18,572 nt of DNA from Pseudomonadota bacterium. Lineage in GTDB: Bacteria > Desulfobacterota > Desulfobacteria > Desulfobacterales > Desulfosarcinaceae. Where the stretch lies: positions 1 to 18,572 of the forward strand of contig JAEYRZ010000205.1 of assembly GCA_023435265.1 (NCBI GenBank), given 5' to 3'. A program made the position numbers and the translations under genes. Below the pieces are notes generated by a model. That model worked only from the letters and a program-made list of their open reading frames with translations, was not told where the DNA came from and searched no databases. Positions 16,413-18,572 of this stretch are shown one piece after another; the stretch's first letter is position 1; every line of letters begins with the position of its first letter.

Positions 16413-18182
16413 ATGAGTGGCACAACATGGGTATATGTATTTCTTGGGTTGTACACGGCCTACTGTTTGTGGATGGGGTTGAGGGGGTATTTCAGTTCCA
16501 AGACCTCGTCATCGTACACGGTTGCCGGGCGTTCGATTCCGTTCATCGCCTTCCTGATGGCCGCCACAGCCGCTTCGTTCAGCGGCTGGACCTTCATCGG
16601 CCACCCGGGGGCCATATGGGCCGTGGGCCTGGTCTATGCCTTCTGCTCCATGTATGTGGTGGTCATCCCGCTCACGGGCACCTTCTTCGCGAAGCGCAAT
16701 TGGCTGCTGGGCAAGCGCTACGGTTTCATCACGCCGGGCGACATGTACGCCTATTATTACAACAGCGAAGCCCTGCGCTGGCTTACGGTGGTGGTGGCCG
16801 TATTGTACTCGGTGTTTTACTCCGCCCTGCAGTTCGTCGCCTCGGCGGCGCTTTTCAATGTCATCTGCGGCGTGCCCATGATCGTGGGCGCCCTGTTCAT
16901 GGCCGGCATCTGCTGGTTCTACGTATGTGCCGGCGGCATCAAGGCCAGCGCCTGGGTGGGCGTGCTGCAGGCCGTTCTGATGTTTTCGGGCATCGTCATC
17001 CTGGGCATCGTGGTGTTGTCGCATTTCGGCGGCTTCACCCCCTTCATCACCGAAGTCAACAAGCTGGAAGCCAAGTACTTCGAAGTTCCCGGCCTGATCC
17101 ATTTCGGACTGGGCCGCAAGTGGACGGCGGTCTTCATTTTGACCTACATGTTCGCTTTGATGGGCATTCAGAGCTCGCCCGCCTTCACCATGTGGAACTT
17201 CGCCATTAAATCACCCAAGCCGTTGGCCTGGCAGCAGGCGTTCATGACCACCTTCATGGTGGGCTTCTGCCTCTTCTTCTTCGCCGCCTTCCAGGGACTG
17301 GGCATCAAAGTCATGCAGCTGCAGGGCGTTGCGGCCTTCGCCGAGCTGACCAAGGATTCGGCCGCCATCCCCCTGCTGATGAAAAACTTCATGCCGCCGG
17401 TCCTGTTGGGCCTCGTGTTCATGGGCGGCATCTCGGCGATCCACTCCACCGCGGCGCCGTATGTCGGCTCGGGCGGATCGATCCTGCTGCGCGACGTCTA
17501 TTGGCGCTACATCCGCAAGGGCAAGGCCAACGATGCCGAGCAGGTGTGGGTCAACCGGGTCCTGGCTACCGTGATCACGGCCCTGGCGCTGTTCGTCGGT
17601 TTCAAATCCACGGCCATGCTGGTCATTCTGGGAGCGTTCGCCACCGCCTTCGGCGCACTGATGTTCATCCTGCAGCTGGGCGTGCTGTGGGGCTGGAAGT
17701 TCCCGCGCATCGGCGCGGTGCTGGGCCTGCTGGTAGGCATCATCACCGTCATCGTGACCTACAATATGAAGCTGTTCACCTTCGATCCGGCCTTCTGGGG
17801 TACCGGCCTGGGTCTGTTGATCGCCTACCTGTGCCGCGGCCTGGGGTTCAAGGATGACCCGGAGACGCAGGCGCGCCAGGCCGAAGTGCGCGAATGGCTG
17901 GCCAGCATCGATTCGCCGAGCGAAAACGGCCGCAAGTGGCGCAAGGCCTGCAAAATCATCGTGCCGGTATGGTTCTTCTTCGGCATCGGCCCGGGCATTC
18001 TGCTTTCCTCCAAGGCCTTCTCGTTCGCCGGATTCCCGGCCATCTGGTCCTGGCAGATCGCATGGTGGCTTTATGCCGTATTCATGATGTACGCCCTGTG
18101 CTTCAAGGCCGAGTTCTCCACCTCATCCGTGGAAGCGATCGAACGCGCCGACAAGGAGCAGATGCTTGTGGTGGAACAATAA
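16413..18182 (+). CDS. Sodium:solute symporter family protein
   Basis: A 589-residue polytopic inner-membrane transporter of the SSS family, coupling sodium influx to uptake of an organic solute. About thirteen hydrophobic segments are visible. Conserved features include SYTVAGRSIPFIAFLMAATA near 36-55, FSGWTFIGHPGA near 57-68, the helix GIQSSPAFTMWNFAIK near 251-266 and GGISAIHSTAAPYVGSGG near 364-381. ATG 16413 has GGAGG at optimal spacing and lies downstream of the predicted sigma-54 start site; the frame stays open upstream to TTG 16320, which I reject. A 28-residue accessory peptide follows after 17 nt, then an acyl-CoA synthetase. Acetate, propionate or a similar short-chain acid is the likely substrate, judged from the gene order only. 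Confidence 0.94.
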   Translation: MSGTTWVYVFLGLYTAYCLWMGLRGYFSSKTSSSYTVAGRSIPFIAFLMAATAASFSGWTFIGHPGAIWAVGLVYAFCSMYVVVIPLTGTFFAKRNWLLGKRYGFITPGDMYAYYYNSEALRWLTVVVAVLYSVFYSALQFVASAALFNVICGVPMIVGALFMAGICWFYVCAGGIKASAWVGVLQAVLMFSGIVILGIVVLSHFGGFTPFITEVNKLEAKYFEVPGLIHFGLGRKWTAVFILTYMFALMGIQSSPAFTMWNFAIKSPKPLAWQQAFMTTFMVGFCLFFFAAFQGLGIKVMQLQGVAAFAELTKDSAAIPLLMKNFMPPVLLGLVFMGGISAIHSTAAPYVGSGGSILLRDVYWRYIRKGKANDAEQVWVNRVLATVITALALFVGFKSTAMLVILGAFATAFGALMFILQLGVLWGWKFPRIGAVLGLLVGIITVIVTYNMKLFTFDPAFWGTGLGLLIAYLCRGLGFKDDPETQARQAEVREWLASIDSPSENGRKWRKACKIIVPVWFFFGIGPGILLSSKAFSFAGFPAIWSWQIAWWLYAVFMMYALCFKAEFSTSSVEAIERADKEQMLVVEQ

Positions 18183-18199
18183 CCGTCAAGGAGAGAAAA

Positions 18200-18286
18200 A
18201 TGAAACCTGAAGATATCTGGGTGGTCGTGTTGATCGGATTCGGCATCTTATTCACCGCTGCGTTTGGGTGGGGGCTGTTCGGTTGA
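18200..18286 (+). CDS. Small symporter accessory membrane peptide, 28 residues
   Basis: A tiny open frame with a strong AAGGAGAG ribosome site, starting 17 nt after the symporter stop. It encodes a short acidic N-terminus (MKPEDIW) and one transmembrane helix (about 7-27) ending in FGWGLFG. Peptides of this form directly downstream of SSS transporters are known as symporter small accessory proteins. It probably sits in the inner membrane beside the transporter and may help its assembly or stability. It is easily missed because of its length. Confidence 0.85.
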   Translation: MKPEDIWVVVLIGFGILFTAAFGWGLFG

Positions 18287-18361
18287 TGGTGCGGCACGGG
18301 ACGGCGCCGCAAACCACCGCCTGCCCGTGATCGTCCACCACTTCCCTCCGGCCTGCGGGTC

Positions 18362-18395
18362 GAATGGGGTTGCGCAGTTCGGCGCAACCCCATTC
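18362..18395 (+). repeat. Strong intercistronic hairpin before the acyl-CoA synthetase
   Basis: Perfect 14-bp stem, GAATGGGGTTGCGC and its complement, around a 6-nt loop. It lies in the 183-bp gap between the accessory peptide and the synthetase, about 75 nt upstream of the synthetase ribosome site. No T-run follows, so it is not a standard terminator. It may stabilise the upstream mRNA, mark a processing site or attenuate read-through. I see no separate promoter in the gap. Confidence 0.75.
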
Positions 18396-18472
18396 CGCCG
18401 GCCGGGGCGGCGATGCGGTCCCCCGCGGGCCGGTCGCCAGACTTAATTTTTGATTTTCCAGAGGAGGAAATG

Positions 18473-18572
18473 ATGAGCAACGCGTACCAGGCGGCATTCG
18501 AGCGATCGATCAAGGATCCGGAAGGATTTTGGGGCGAGGCGGCCGAGGACATTCACTGGATCAAGCGCTGGG
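18473..18572 (+). CDS. AMP-forming acetyl/propionyl-CoA synthetase (N-terminal fragment)
   Basis: Only the first 33 residues are in the window. SNAYQAAFERSIKDPEGFWG followed by HWIKRW matches the N-terminal motif of the acetyl-CoA/propionyl-CoA synthetase family (SI..P..FW......DW). The short lead before this motif resembles PrpE more than long-type Acs. These enzymes activate a short-chain acid with ATP and CoA, releasing AMP. ATG 18473 is preferred over the adjacent ATG 18470 because AGGAGG then has 5-nt spacing. It lies downstream of the symporter and accessory peptide in the same direction, so uptake and activation are probably co-regulated. Substrate cannot be told from this fragment. 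Confidence 0.8.
   Translation, partial: MSNAYQAAFERSIKDPEGFWGEAAEDIHWIKRW

Overview
The window is a chromosomal segment from a Gram-negative bacterium with high GC at third codon positions. The gene set suggests a Desulfosarcina/Desulfobacterota-like anaerobe: multi-PAS histidine kinases, a Cache-kinase/NtrC pair beside a sodium:solute symporter and an acyl-CoA synthetase, and an RND pump. The taxonomic call is inference. I see no phage, transposase, CRISPR, rRNA or tRNA.

Left part (1-8168, all minus strand). Reading leftwards from 8168: a periplasmic-sensor PAS histidine kinase overlaps by 4 bp (GTGA) a FixJ/NarL-type response regulator. About 200 bp further on comes a second operon: a stand-alone receiver protein, an AI-2E-family membrane protein, an RND membrane-fusion lipoprotein and an RND (HAE-1) efflux permease that runs off the window. 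The last gene shown has 770 residues of about 1050. A near-identical palindromic box (TAGGACSAAGGTCCTATTT) lies upstream of this operon (5297-5314) and upstream of a divergent plus-strand gene of unknown function (8428-8445). Each copy points at the gene it precedes and is centred near -43 or -44 of a plausible start site. The simplest model is that the FixJ-type regulator activates both, so this kinase/regulator controls the efflux operon and the unknown protein.

Middle (8567-11103, plus strand). An unrecognised 333-residue cytoplasmic protein, then tgt (queuosine tRNA-guanine transglycosylase) followed by a small NifU C-terminal-type Fe-S scaffold. From the NifU stop codon to 11417 is a non-coding block made of octamer repeats GGGTTNNN and, further on, their inverted copy AACCCNNN.

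Right part (11418-18572, plus strand). A double-Cache, double-PAS histidine kinase and an NtrC-type sigma-54 activator with an inserted PAS domain. Next come a good -24/-12 promoter (16310-16323) with three upstream TGTCCC elements, a sodium:solute symporter, a 28-residue symporter accessory peptide, a strong hairpin, and the start of an AMP-forming acetyl/propionyl-CoA synthetase. This reads as a self-contained system for sensing, importing and activating a short-chain carboxylate.

Most interesting items: the paired FixJ boxes that define a small regulon, the octamer repeat block, and the sigma-54 control region of the symporter.
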